A stretch of DNA of 64,000 bases from Candidatus Binatus sp. (lineage in GTDB: Bacteria; Desulfobacterota; Binatia; Binatales; Binataceae): the NCBI RefSeq assembly GCF_030646925.1, contig NZ_JAUSKL010000083.1, positions 1-64,000 of the forward strand. The letters are read 5' to 3'. Below are positions 17,691 through 25,469 of the stretch, piece by piece. Within the stretch, counting starts at the first letter, position 1; every line of letters starts with the position of its first letter. The notes beneath the pieces are model-generated. The model saw nothing but the letters and a program-made list of their open reading frames with translations. It was not told the DNA's origin and ran no database searches. Position numbers and translations under genes: made by a program.

Positions 17691-18704
17691 CTAATGCCCG
17701 TGCACCATCCGCGACGGCTCCGGCTGCGTGTGCCCGAGAATGGGATGAGGCCGATAGGGCATCTGCAGGGCTTTGACCTCGTCGGTGCTGAGCTTCACGT
17801 CCACGGCTGAGATCGCTTCCTTCAGATGATTGATTTTGGTCGCGCCGATGATTGGCGCGCTGACGCCGGGCGCCTGGAGAATCCATGCGCATGCGACCTG
17901 CGACGGCGTGACGCCGCGTTCCTTCGCGATGCTTTCGACGACGTCGAGCACTTCGAAATCGTTCTCGCGAAAATACATCCCCTTGGCGAATTCGTCGCTC
18001 TTGGCGCGCACGGTCGGACCGCTGCCGGCCTTGTCGCGATTGCCGGCCAGGAAGCCGCGCGCGAGCGGACTCCACGGGATCAGGCCGACGCCGCTATCGA
18101 GGCATAGCGGATTCATCTCGCGCTCTTCCTCGCGATAAACGAGGTTGTAGTGATTTTGCATCGAGATGAATCGATGCCATCCGTTTTCCTTCTGCAGATG
18201 CAGCGCCTTGGCAAACTGCCACGCCGCCATCGAGCTGGCGCCGAGATAACGCACCTTGCCCGCGCGGACGATTGAATCGAGCGCCTCGAGCGTTTCTTCG
18301 ATCGGCGTCGCAAAATCCCATCGATGGATTTGATAGAGGTCGATGTAATCCATCTTGAGGCGGCGGAGAGAGGCGTCGACGGCTGCGAGAATGTGCTTGC
18401 GGCTGAGGCCTGCGCGATTTTGCCCGGGTCCCATCGGCCCGTTGACTTTGGTCGCGACCACCAGTTCGTCGCGCTTCCCCATCTCATTCAGCCAGCGGCC
18501 GGTGACCTCCTCGCTGACGCCGATCGAGTAAACGTCTGCGGTGTCGTAAAAATTGATGCCCGCTTCGATCGCGGCGGCGAAATGGTCGCGCGCGTCGTCC
18601 ATCGTGAGCACCCAATCGCGCCATTTTTTATCGCCATAGCTCATGCATCCGAGGCAGATGCGCGAGACGGTCATGCCGGTTTTGCCGAGTTTGTCGTACT
18701 GCAT
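17691..18704 (-). CDS. aldo/keto reductase
   Basis: NADPH-dependent aldo/keto reductase with a TIM barrel, 337 residues. The catalytic tetrad is visible: Asp and Tyr in YDTADVYSIG, Lys in VVATKVNG, and His in LYQIHRWD. The cofactor region reads LIPWSPLARGFLAG and the GATK(I)NHL end, close to the YajO/voltage-gated-channel-beta-like AKR group. The N terminus MQYDKLGKTGMTVSRICLGC is standard. Specific substrate unknown; the VOC protein follows in the same operon. hpnR is divergent, with 290 bases between. Confidence 0.92.
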   Translation of the reverse strand: MQYDKLGKTGMTVSRICLGCMSYGDKKWRDWVLTMDDARDHFAAAIEAGINFYDTADVYSIGVSEEVTGRWLNEMGKRDELVVATKVNGPMGPGQNRAGLSRKHILAAVDASLRRLKMDYIDLYQIHRWDFATPIEETLEALDSIVRAGKVRYLGASSMAAWQFAKALHLQKENGWHRFISMQNHYNLVYREEEREMNPLCLDSGVGLIPWSPLARGFLAGNRDKAGSGPTVRAKSDEFAKGMYFRENDFEVLDVVESIAKERGVTPSQVACAWILQAPGVSAPIIGATKINHLKEAISAVDVKLSTDEVKALQMPYRPHPILGHTQPEPSRMVHGH

Positions 18705-18994
18705 GGTTGCTCCGATGCGGGTTTTTCAGCCGTTGCAACTTCGGTTGGAGTCGATCGCGGCTCATTGCAAAGTCCGGCGGTTAGCGGTCGTTGTCAAGGC
18801 CGTTTAGCGACGTTTCGCGGATGTTAAGATTTCTTGGCAGGCCCTATTTATCTAACGCGCGCCACGGAATAGGATGGCGCAGAAGTTGGACTGGCCGATT
18901 GGTCAGGCGAGGTTTTCGACGACCAGCCTGGTCGAAAGGGCGGGAACACCTGAGCTGTTTGATGCCGCGCGATAATTGCCACCGGAGGGAAGGT

Positions 18995-20515
18995 ATGAGG
19001 GTCCTTTTTGTTCATCCGAGTCCGCTGATGTACAGCGAGATCTATCTCCGCCTGGAACCGCTCGGAATGGAACGCGTGGCGGCGGCGGTGCGAGCGGCGG
19101 GGCATGATGTCAGGATTATCGACCTGCAGATATTCAAGCATAGCGATCTGTTCGATGAGCTGAAGAACTTCCGGCCGCAGGCGATCGGGTTCTCGCTGAA
19201 TTACCTCGCCAACGTGCCCGAGGTGATCGATCTCGCCAAGGACGTGAAGCAGTTGATGAAGGACTGCTTCGTGTTCACCGGCGGGCATAGCGGGTCGTTC
19301 GTCGCGGACGAGATTCTAGAGCACGCTGAAGGATCGATCGACGCGGTGATCCGCGGCGAAGGCGAGACGGCGACGCCGATGCTGCTCGACGCGATCGGCA
19401 CCAACGCGATGGCGAAAGTGCCGGGCGTGGTGACGACGCAGGGCGCCGGTCCCACGCCGATCATGCTCGACAATCTCGACCAGTTTTTTCCGGCGCGCGA
19501 CCTCGGACGGCGGCGCAACAAGTATTTCATCGGAGTGCTGGATCCCTGCGCGTCGATCGAGTTTACGCGCGGATGCCCGTGGGATTGCTCGTTTTGCAGC
19601 GCGTGGACTTTCTACGGCCGCAGCTATCGCAAATCGACGGCGGAGGCCGCGGCCGAAGACATGCTCTCGATCAAGGAGCCCAATGTTTTCATCGTCGATG
19701 ACGTCGCGTTCATTCATCCTGAGCATGGGTTTGCGATCGGCAACGAGATCGAGAAACGCAAAATCAAGAAGCAGTACTACCTCGAGACGCGCGCGGACGT
19801 GCTGTGCCGCAATCCGGAAGTGTTCCGGTACTGGCGCAAGCTCGGGATGGAATACATGTTCCTCGGGCTCGAGGCGATCGACGAAGAGGGCCTGAAGCTG
19901 CATCGCAAGCGCTCGTCGATGGGCGTGAATTTCAAGGCGCTCGAAATCGCGCGCGAGATCGGGATCACCGTGGCGATCAATCTGATCGCGGACCCGTCGT
20001 GGGATGAGAAGCGCTTCGAGGTGATTCGCGAATGGGCGATGAGCATCCCGGAGATCGTGCATCTGACGGTCGCGACGCCGTATCCCGGCACCGAGTTGTG
20101 GTTCACCGAAGCGCGCAAGCTGACGACGCTCGACTACCGGCTGTTCGATATCCAGCATGCGGTGCTGCCGACCAAGCTGCCGCTCCTGCAATTCTACCAG
20201 GAGCTGGTGAAGACGCAGGACGTGCTGAATCGGAAGCATCTAGGGTTCGCGGCGCTTAGGCAGGTGGCGTCGATCGCGGGCAAGCTCGCGCTTCAAGGGC
20301 AGACCAACTTCATTAAGATGCTCTGGAAGTTCAACAGCGTGTACAACGCGGAGCGGCAAGTGGCCGAGCACGCGAAGGAAGTGAAGTACGCGATGCGTCC
20401 GCCGCCGATGCATGCGGAGGGGCGGCCGTCGGCGGAACAACTGTATATACACATGCCAAAGCCGGGGCGGCCGCAGGCGGAAACGCCGATCGTCGCGCCC
20501 GGCGGCGGCAGATAG
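18995..20515 (+). CDS. hpnR: B12-binding radical SAM protein, probable hopanoid C-3 methylase
   Basis: Class B radical SAM methyltransferase, 506 residues. An N-terminal cobalamin-binding Rossmann domain (MRVLFVHPSPLMYSEIYLRL, GHDVRIIDLQ, GGHSGSFVADEIL) is followed by a radical SAM barrel with the 4Fe-4S cysteines in GCPWDCSFC (Cys194, 198, 201). The N terminus and VHPSPLMY...LRLEPLG block match my recollection of HpnR, which methylates hopanoids at C-3. No squalene-hopene cyclase or other hpn gene is in the window, so the substrate is inferred. The ATG at 18995 has GGAGGGAAGG upstream; the frame is open further up but not conserved. A cobalamin adenosyltransferase gene is at 63183. Confidence 0.78.
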   Translation: MRVLFVHPSPLMYSEIYLRLEPLGMERVAAAVRAAGHDVRIIDLQIFKHSDLFDELKNFRPQAIGFSLNYLANVPEVIDLAKDVKQLMKDCFVFTGGHSGSFVADEILEHAEGSIDAVIRGEGETATPMLLDAIGTNAMAKVPGVVTTQGAGPTPIMLDNLDQFFPARDLGRRRNKYFIGVLDPCASIEFTRGCPWDCSFCSAWTFYGRSYRKSTAEAAAEDMLSIKEPNVFIVDDVAFIHPEHGFAIGNEIEKRKIKKQYYLETRADVLCRNPEVFRYWRKLGMEYMFLGLEAIDEEGLKLHRKRSSMGVNFKALEIAREIGITVAINLIADPSWDEKRFEVIREWAMSIPEIVHLTVATPYPGTELWFTEARKLTTLDYRLFDIQHAVLPTKLPLLQFYQELVKTQDVLNRKHLGFAALRQVASIAGKLALQGQTNFIKMLWKFNSVYNAERQVAEHAKEVKYAMRPPPMHAEGRPSAEQLYIHMPKPGRPQAETPIVAPGGGR

Positions 20516-20547
20516 TCGTCGCGAGGAGAGAGCGGAGCGGAACAATG

Positions 20548-20572
20548 CCTGAAACCCCTCACTGGTTTCAGG
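20548..20572. terminator. hairpin downstream of hpnR
   Basis: CCTGAAACC-CCTCACT-GGTTTCAGG forms a perfect nine-base-pair stem with a seven-base loop, 33 bases after the hpnR stop. There is no T tract, so Rho-independent termination is uncertain; it may stabilise the mRNA 3' end. Confidence 0.4.
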
Positions 20573-20629
20573 GCTTCCTGGGGCAGTAAGAAAAAGATGC
20601 GCGCTACGCGCTGTTAGAAAAGGGGTGAT

Positions 20630-20797
20630 TTGAAGTTCAGAATTGAATTTGATCGCGAGACCGACGGGCGCTGGATCGCCGAAGTTCCTGAATTGCCTGG
20701 CGTACTTGCGTATGGTGAGACGCGAGCCGCGGCCCGCGAAGCAATCATCCTGCTTGCCGTCGAAGTGTTGGCGGAGCGGCAGACGCCGGTTCGGTAA
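20630..20797 (+). CDS. HicB-like antitoxin, orphan
   Basis: A 55-residue protein with the HicB antitoxin fold: KFRIEFDRETDGRWIAEVPE, then LPGVLAYGETRAAAREAI and a C-terminal helix LLAVEVLAERQTPVR. The beta-alpha-beta pattern with DGRWIAEVPELPG is highly characteristic. The start is TTG at 20630, preceded by AAAAGGGG at 20618-20625. No HicA toxin frame was seen in the flanking 300 bases on either side, so it is a solitary antitoxin or a chromosomal HicB-like protein. It sits among repeats in an otherwise gene-free stretch (20516-21085). Confidence 0.75.
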   Translation: MKFRIEFDRETDGRWIAEVPELPGVLAYGETRAAAREAIILLAVEVLAERQTPVR

Positions 20798-20807
20798 GCC
20801 TAGCTCC

Positions 20808-20988
20808 GTCATCCTGAGCGAAGGCTGCCGGAGTCGAAGGATCTCTCTCTAAATACCTCGCCCGCTTTGTTGCGGGAGAGGTAGCCGAAGCGCGTTAGCG
20901 ATGAGGCTGGTGAGGGTGCAGGCGACGCAAAGCCGATCAAAAGAGATCCGGGATCTTTCGACTACGCGGCCTTCGGCTCAGAATGACA
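20808..20988. repeat. composite dispersed repeat
   Basis: Outer part: left end GTCATCCTGAGCGAAGGC (20808) and right end GCCTTCGGCTCAGAATGACA (20969-20988) are inverted partners of the palindromic family. A second, unrelated repeat unit lies inside at 20856-20919 (CCTCGCCCGCT, TTGCGGGAGAGG, GGTGAGGGTGC). The same arrangement recurs near 52226-52355: the nested unit, a spacer of about 26-30 bases, then GATCCGGGAT and the right end. This argues that the two units travel or arose together. Confidence 0.7.
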
Positions 20989-21085
20989 AAGTGGTGAGGT
21001 TCGCTCATCGACGAAAAATTCACCAACTCTCAGAATGACCAAGTCGGGGCAGACCCCCTCTCGCGCACCGGATAACGACTACGCA

Positions 21086-21880
21086 TCACCTGCCGGAGAA
21101 TTTGGGGGGGCGTTTGGCGAGGAATGATGCGATGCCCTCGCGGCCGTCGGCGCTGGCCGACATCCTTGCGATGTAATCCGTCTCGAGCGCGAGTTGCGCC
21201 TCGAGCGTGTTCGTCGAGCTTTCGATTAACAGGCGCTTGACGCCTCCGTATGCGGCGGTCGGACCAGTGGCGAGCTGAGTTGCGAACTTCGACGCCTCGC
21301 TCATCAGGTCTGCATCGGGCACTACGCGCGTCACCAGTCCCATTTCGGCCGCTTCGCGCGCGCTCAGCACGCGATTGGTGATCGCGAGTTCGAGCGTGCG
21401 CCGATAGCCGATTATCCGCGGCAGAAAGTACGTCGAGGAGCCGTCGGGCGTGAGGCCGGCCCGCGTGTAGGCCATCGTGAATTTCGCCGACTCCGCCGCG
21501 TACACGAAATCGCACGAGCATGCGAGGCTGAAGCCGCCGCCGGCGGCGCTGCCATGCACCGCGACAACGACCGGCGCGTCCATCCGCGCGAAATGCGCGA
21601 CCGCCTGATGCAGATGCAAGGTCACCTGCTCGATGTATCCGGGCAATTCTTCTGGCGGCTGCGCGGCGAAGCTCTTGAGGTCTCCGCCGGCGCAAAACAT
21701 CCTGCCGGCGCCGCTAAGTAGTACCGCGCGCACCGCGCGATCGTTGGCGCATCGCCGCGCCGCGTGCCGAATCTCGGATGCGAGCTCGAGGTCGATTCCG
21801 TTGGCCGCGTCAGGCCGATTGAGAGTGATGTGCGCGACGTGATCGCGGAGATCGAAAATCAATTTTGAATATTCAGCCAT
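21086..21880 (-). CDS. enoyl-CoA hydratase/isomerase family protein (PaaG-like)
   Basis: Crotonase-fold protein of 264 residues. The two oxyanion loops are FCAGGDLKSF and GSAAGGGFSLA. In place of the hydratase glutamate segment it has GLTPDGSSTYFLPRIIG, with Asp where PaaG-type isomerases carry their catalytic aspartate, so an isomerase or PaaG-like activity is more likely than classical hydration. In vivo it could act on ring-epoxide or unsaturated acyl-CoA substrates. It is 33 bases downstream of the haloalkane dehalogenase gene on the same strand, and probably cotranscribed with it. Confidence 0.88.
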   Translation of the reverse strand: MAEYSKLIFDLRDHVAHITLNRPDAANGIDLELASEIRHAARRCANDRAVRAVLLSGAGRMFCAGGDLKSFAAQPPEELPGYIEQVTLHLHQAVAHFARMDAPVVVAVHGSAAGGGFSLACSCDFVYAAESAKFTMAYTRAGLTPDGSSTYFLPRIIGYRRTLELAITNRVLSAREAAEMGLVTRVVPDADLMSEASKFATQLATGPTAAYGGVKRLLIESSTNTLEAQLALETDYIARMSASADGREGIASFLAKRPPKFSGR

Positions 21881-21913
21881 TTTTTCGCCTCGATAGTCTT
21901 CGAACTGCGCGGG

Positions 21914-22795
21914 TTAGAGCGAGCGATACCAAGCGGCGATCGCGGCGCCGATTTCGGCGGGCGAATCTTCCTGGATGAAGTGGGTTCCTTTGACGGTCAG
22001 CTCGCGCTGATTGGGCCATCGGCGGCAAAACTCGCGTTGCGCGCCAATCAAGATCGCGCCGGGATCCGCATTGATAAACAATTTTGGTATCGGGCTTTTC
22101 GCAAGCCACTCGGAGTAGCCGCGCACGATCGCGGTGACGTCGGCCGGTTCGCCGTCGAGCGGAATCTCGCGCGGCCAGGTGAGCATCGGGCGGCGCGATT
22201 CGCCGGCGGTCACGAACGGCTTGCGATAGGCATCCATTTCCGCGTCGGTGAGTTTGCGCATCACGCTGCCCGGCAGAATGCGCTCGACGAAGATGTTCTT
22301 GTCGAGAATCATATTTTCACCGGCGGGACTGCGGAGCGCCTTGAAAATTTCAATCGCAGTCTTCGACCATTCGGACCATTCGAGCGGACGCACGATCGCT
22401 TCCATGTACGCGATTCCTATGACGGCGTCGGGATGCCTCGAGGCCCAATAGAAGCCGAGCGCAGAGCCCCAATCGTGCACCACCAGCGTCACGCGGTGAT
22501 TGAGATTCAGCGCGTCGAAGAACGCATCGAGATGTTTCGCATGATCGACGAAGCGATAGCTGCCGGTGGCAGAAGGTCCGGACGCGCCCATCCCGATCAG
22601 GTCCGGCGCGATGCATCGCGCGAGCGGCGCTACATGCGGAATGATATTTCGCCAGAGATACGACGAAGTAGGATTGCCATGAAGAAACACGACCGGGTCA
22701 CCGCTGCCGGTATCGACGCAGGAAATCGAGGTGCCAAGCAGATCGATTTTTTTGCGCGGATGCGGATCCGCGGCGGAGATTTGCGCGTCGCTCAT
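21914..22795 (-). CDS. haloalkane dehalogenase (HLD-II type)
   Basis: Alpha/beta hydrolase, 293 residues, that hydrolyses carbon-halogen bonds of haloalkanes to alcohols. The oxyanion/halide block FLHGNPTSSYLWRN carries Asn41; the nucleophile elbow VVHDWG has Asp108 followed by halide-stabilising Trp109; the acid is Glu132 in YMEAIV; the base is His272 in GTHFIQED. Asp108, Trp109, Glu132 and His272 have the same numbers as I recall for LinB, and acid placement after beta-6 marks subfamily II (DhaA/LinB). All residues needed for dehalogenation are present. First gene of a two-gene operon with the PaaG-like protein. The physiological substrate is unknown; epoxide hydrolases lack this Asn/Trp pair. 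Confidence 0.9.
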   Translation of the reverse strand: MSDAQISAADPHPRKKIDLLGTSISCVDTGSGDPVVFLHGNPTSSYLWRNIIPHVAPLARCIAPDLIGMGASGPSATGSYRFVDHAKHLDAFFDALNLNHRVTLVVHDWGSALGFYWASRHPDAVIGIAYMEAIVRPLEWSEWSKTAIEIFKALRSPAGENMILDKNIFVERILPGSVMRKLTDAEMDAYRKPFVTAGESRRPMLTWPREIPLDGEPADVTAIVRGYSEWLAKSPIPKLFINADPGAILIGAQREFCRRWPNQRELTVKGTHFIQEDSPAEIGAAIAAWYRSL

Positions 22796-22925
22796 GATTT
22801 TCTCCTGAATGATCGAGATTGATACGACCTCGCATCGAGCGGTGCAAGCCGACGTTTGCGCTGGCGCGCGCGGCGGGCGCAGAATCGCGAAATCGGAATC
22901 GAAAAATCGCGCGAGGCGACTTAAG

Positions 22926-24536
22926 ATGGCTCAGGAACGCAAGCGAAAATTCTGGGGCTGGGGCTTCGAAGACCAGGGCCCGAACGCGGAACAGCAAAGG
23001 CATATCGCGGAGCGGATGGCGAAGCGCTTCGACTTAGGTCCCCTCGAAATTTTGCCGGCGCCGAAGGAAAGCGAGTTGAATCTGCGCGAGCCGCGCGTGC
23101 AACCGCCCGCGGCGCTCGAGGCAATCTGCACGAGCAGCACGCACGAGCGCGCGAATCATTCGTATGGCAAGGATTTTCGCGACCTGGTGCGCGCGTATCG
23201 GCGCGAGTATCCGAATCCGTTCGACGTGGTCGCGTTTCCGCGCGACGAGAAGGAACTGGTGCGCGTGCTCGAATGGTGCGACGGCGCGAATCTCGCGGCG
23301 GTGCCGTACGGCGGCGGGTCGAGCGTGGTCGGCGGAGTCGAGCCGCCGTCCAGCGGCAATTTCAAGGGCGCGGTTTCGATCGATTTGAAGCATCTCGGGA
23401 ACGTGCTCGAGGTCGATAAAATTTCGCGCGCGGCAAGAATCCAGGCGGGCGTGTATGGCCCCGCGCTCGACGCGCAGTTGAAGCCGCACGGCTACACGAT
23501 TCGGCATTTTCCGCAGTCGTTCGAATTCTCGACGCTGGGCGGATGGATCGCGACGCGATCGGGCGGGCATTTCGCGACGCTCTACACGCATATCGATGAC
23601 TTCGTCGAGTCGCTGCGCGTCGTCACGCCGACGGGAATCGTCGAATCGCGGCGATTGCCCGGTTCGGGCGCCGGTCCGAGTCCCGATCGAATGTTCATCG
23701 GCTCGGAGGGAATTTTAGGAATCATCACGGAAGCGTGGATGCGCGTGCAAGATCGTCCGACGTATCGCGCGGGTGCGTCGGTGCCGTTTCCGGATTTGCT
23801 CAAAGCCGCCGAGGCGGTGCGGCAGATCTCGCAAGCCGGACTCTATCCGGCGAATTGCCGCGTGCTCGACGAGGGCGAGGCTTTCAACTCCGGCGCCGGC
23901 AATGGCAACGAAGCGGTGCTGGTGCTCGCATTCGAGTCAGCGGACCATCCGCTGGAACCGTGGATGAAGCGCGCGCTCGAATGCTGCGCCGATCATGGCG
24001 GCAAGGTGCCGACCGAGGCGACGAAGACGCGGACTGACGCCGAGGCGACACACGAAGGATCGGCGGGTGCGTGGCGCAATTCGTTTCTCAACGCGCCGTA
24101 CCTGATGGACACGGTCGCTGCGATGGGGATGGTGAGCAATACGTTCGAGACTTCGATCACGTGGGACCGCTTCCCGGAATTTCATCGCCAGATGATCGAG
24201 ACCGCGACCGACGCGATCAAACGAGTGTGCGGCAAAGGCTCGGTGACGTGCCGCTTTACGCACGTTTATCCCGACGGGCCAGCGCCGTACTACACAGTGC
24301 TGGCGCCGGGCAAGCGCGGCTCGCAGATCGAGCAGTGGGATGAAATCAAGGCGGCAGTTTCGGATCGATTGATCGCGCTGGGCGGCACGATCACGCATCA
24401 TCACGCGGTCGGGCGCTATCATCGGCCGTGGTACGATCGTCAACGGCCAGAGGGGTTTGCGAATGCGCTCAGGGCGGCGAAGCGGGCGCTCGATCCGCGC
24501 GGAATTCTGAATGCGGGCGTGCTTATCGATCCGTGA
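22926..24536 (+). CDS. FAD-linked oxidase, alkyldihydroxyacetonephosphate-synthase-like
   Basis: VAO/PCMH-fold flavoprotein of 536 residues. The FAD-binding domain shows VVAFPRDEKELVRVLEWC, VPYGGGSSVVGGV, and STLGGWIATRSGGH; the C-terminal part carries THHHAVGRYHRPW, resembling the His-His active-site end of alkyl-DHAP synthases. The N terminus MAQERKRKFWGWGFEDQG is common in bacterial AGPS-like proteins. Family members build ether lipids by swapping the acyl of acyl-DHAP for a fatty alcohol; many bacterial relatives are uncharacterised. The ATG at 22926 is chosen because conserved sequence starts there. No partner acyltransferase lies beside it, so ether-lipid synthesis is only a suggestion. 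Confidence 0.82.
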   Translation: MAQERKRKFWGWGFEDQGPNAEQQRHIAERMAKRFDLGPLEILPAPKESELNLREPRVQPPAALEAICTSSTHERANHSYGKDFRDLVRAYRREYPNPFDVVAFPRDEKELVRVLEWCDGANLAAVPYGGGSSVVGGVEPPSSGNFKGAVSIDLKHLGNVLEVDKISRAARIQAGVYGPALDAQLKPHGYTIRHFPQSFEFSTLGGWIATRSGGHFATLYTHIDDFVESLRVVTPTGIVESRRLPGSGAGPSPDRMFIGSEGILGIITEAWMRVQDRPTYRAGASVPFPDLLKAAEAVRQISQAGLYPANCRVLDEGEAFNSGAGNGNEAVLVLAFESADHPLEPWMKRALECCADHGGKVPTEATKTRTDAEATHEGSAGAWRNSFLNAPYLMDTVAAMGMVSNTFETSITWDRFPEFHRQMIETATDAIKRVCGKGSVTCRFTHVYPDGPAPYYTVLAPGKRGSQIEQWDEIKAAVSDRLIALGGTITHHHAVGRYHRPWYDRQRPEGFANALRAAKRALDPRGILNAGVLIDP

Positions 24537-24552
24537 AGGGGAGCGTCGTCGA

Positions 24553-24574
24553 GCCGTTCGGATTTCCGAACGGC
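24553..24574. terminator. perfect hairpin between convergent genes
   Basis: GCCGTTCGG-ATTT-CCGAACGGC, nine base pairs with a four-base loop, sits 17 bases after the flavoprotein stop. The gene on the other side ends at 24688, so it could serve as a bidirectional transcript end. A T tract is lacking. Confidence 0.45.
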
Positions 24575-24663
24575 CCGACGACACCCTCACCTGCACCTTT
24601 ATCTTGGAGCGATTCGGCCCTTCGGCCCGAAGTCGGCTTCGCGTCGCGTTCCGCGACTTCGGC
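24575..24663. repeat. partial copy of the nested repeat, reverse orientation
   Basis: On the minus strand it reads GAAGTCGCGGAACGCGACG, then later GGTGCAGGTGAGGGTG. The first block matches the 52254-52274 part of the repeat at 52.2 kb, and the second resembles its GGTGAGGGTGCAG block with the order of the halves changed. It occupies the gap between two convergent genes. Confidence 0.5.
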
Positions 24664-24687
24664 GTTCGATGTAATAGATATTCGCGC

Positions 24688-25005
24688 TCAGTCGTTGAGG
24701 TCGAGTTGTTTGCGCGCGGCCTCGCTCATCAGGTGCGGCGTCCACGGCGGATCCCAGACGATCTCGACGGCGGCATCTTCGACGCCCGGGATGCCGAGCA
24801 GCTTGTCCTGGATGTCCTGCGTGATCATTGTGCTCATCTGGCAGCCGGGTGCGGTGAGCGTCATAATCACGTTGATGTTTCGATTTTCGATCGTGACGCC
24901 GTAGATCAGGCCGAGGTCCACGAGATTGACCGGAATCTCCGGGTCGTAGCATTCGCGGAGAACCTCGTAAACGTCGGCCTCCGTCGGTGCGGGTGAATTC
25001 TCCAT
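24688..25005 (-). CDS. SufT/PaaD-like (DUF59/MIP18) iron-sulfur assembly protein
   Basis: A 105-residue single-domain protein of the MIP18 family. The core signature DPEIPVNLVDLGLIYGV is followed by MTLTAPGCQMSTMI with the conserved cysteine, and VEIVWDPPWTPHLMSEAAR. Relatives take part in Fe-S cluster maturation (SufT) or in phenylacetyl-CoA epoxidase assembly (PaaD). With no paa operon and no suf genes here, a general Fe-S role is the safer reading. It is divergent from the TPR gene. Confidence 0.9.
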   Translation of the reverse strand: MENSPAPTEADVYEVLRECYDPEIPVNLVDLGLIYGVTIENRNINVIMTLTAPGCQMSTMITQDIQDKLLGIPGVEDAAVEIVWDPPWTPHLMSEAARKQLDLND

Positions 25006-25038
25006 CGGCAGTATCTAGTATATAAGAGGGTGCTGCCG
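25006..25038. promoter_or_regulatory. candidate promoter region framed by CGGCAG/CTGCCG
   Basis: Between the divergent SufT-like and TPR genes, the arms CGGCAG (25006-25011) and CTGCCG (25033-25038) flank the AT-rich sequence TATATAAG (25019-25026), the only such stretch nearby. A -10-like element inside a dyad could be a promoter with an operator, but I see no convincing -35 box for either strand. Confidence 0.3.
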
Positions 25039-25102
25039 GGCGATATCGGCATCGACGATCGCGTTGTCGCTCGCGCGGGCGGCCCGGGAGACTTCATCAA
25101 TC

Positions 25103-25459
25103 ATGGCCGATGCGGAAAATCAGAAAGAGGAATTGTACGACGATGCGATCGACGCCTACGCCGACGAAAAATACGACGAGGCGATCGCGCTCTACCAGAA
25201 GGCGCTCGAAATCGATCCCAAGTATATCGATGCGCTCCACGGGCTGACGATGTGCTACCAGGCGAAGGGCGATCTCGACCAAGCGATCGAACTCACGCGG
25301 CGGCATATCGCGGAGGATCCCGAAGATATCCTGGCGCATACCAACCTCAGCATGTTCTATCAGAAGAAAGGGATGGTCCCCGAAGCTGAAGCCGCTGGCG
25401 CAGAGGCGCGCCGGCTCGATTGGAAACGGCAACTGAAAGAAGGCAAGCCAAAAGCGTAG
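25103..25459 (+). CDS. TPR-repeat protein
   Basis: A soluble acidic protein of 118 residues made of about three tetratricopeptide repeats. The clearest repeat is DEKYDEAIALYQKALEIDPK, followed by ALHGLTMCYQAKGDLDQAIE and AHTNLSMFYQKKGMVPEAE. TPRs are protein-interaction scaffolds; nothing here tells the partner. No signal peptide or membrane segment is seen. The ATG at 25103 is preferred over an upstream GTG because the conserved helices start soon after it. An SDR gene follows 10 bases later. Confidence 0.85.
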   Translation: MADAENQKEELYDDAIDAYADEKYDEAIALYQKALEIDPKYIDALHGLTMCYQAKGDLDQAIELTRRHIAEDPEDILAHTNLSMFYQKKGMVPEAEAAGAEARRLDWKRQLKEGKPKA

Positions 25460-25469
25460 CGAGGTCGCG

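Noticed and set aside
18791-18994. N-terminal extension of the HpnR-like protein
   Set aside because: The frame is open but Arg-rich and not conserved, and the ATG at 18995 has a strong ribosome-binding site.
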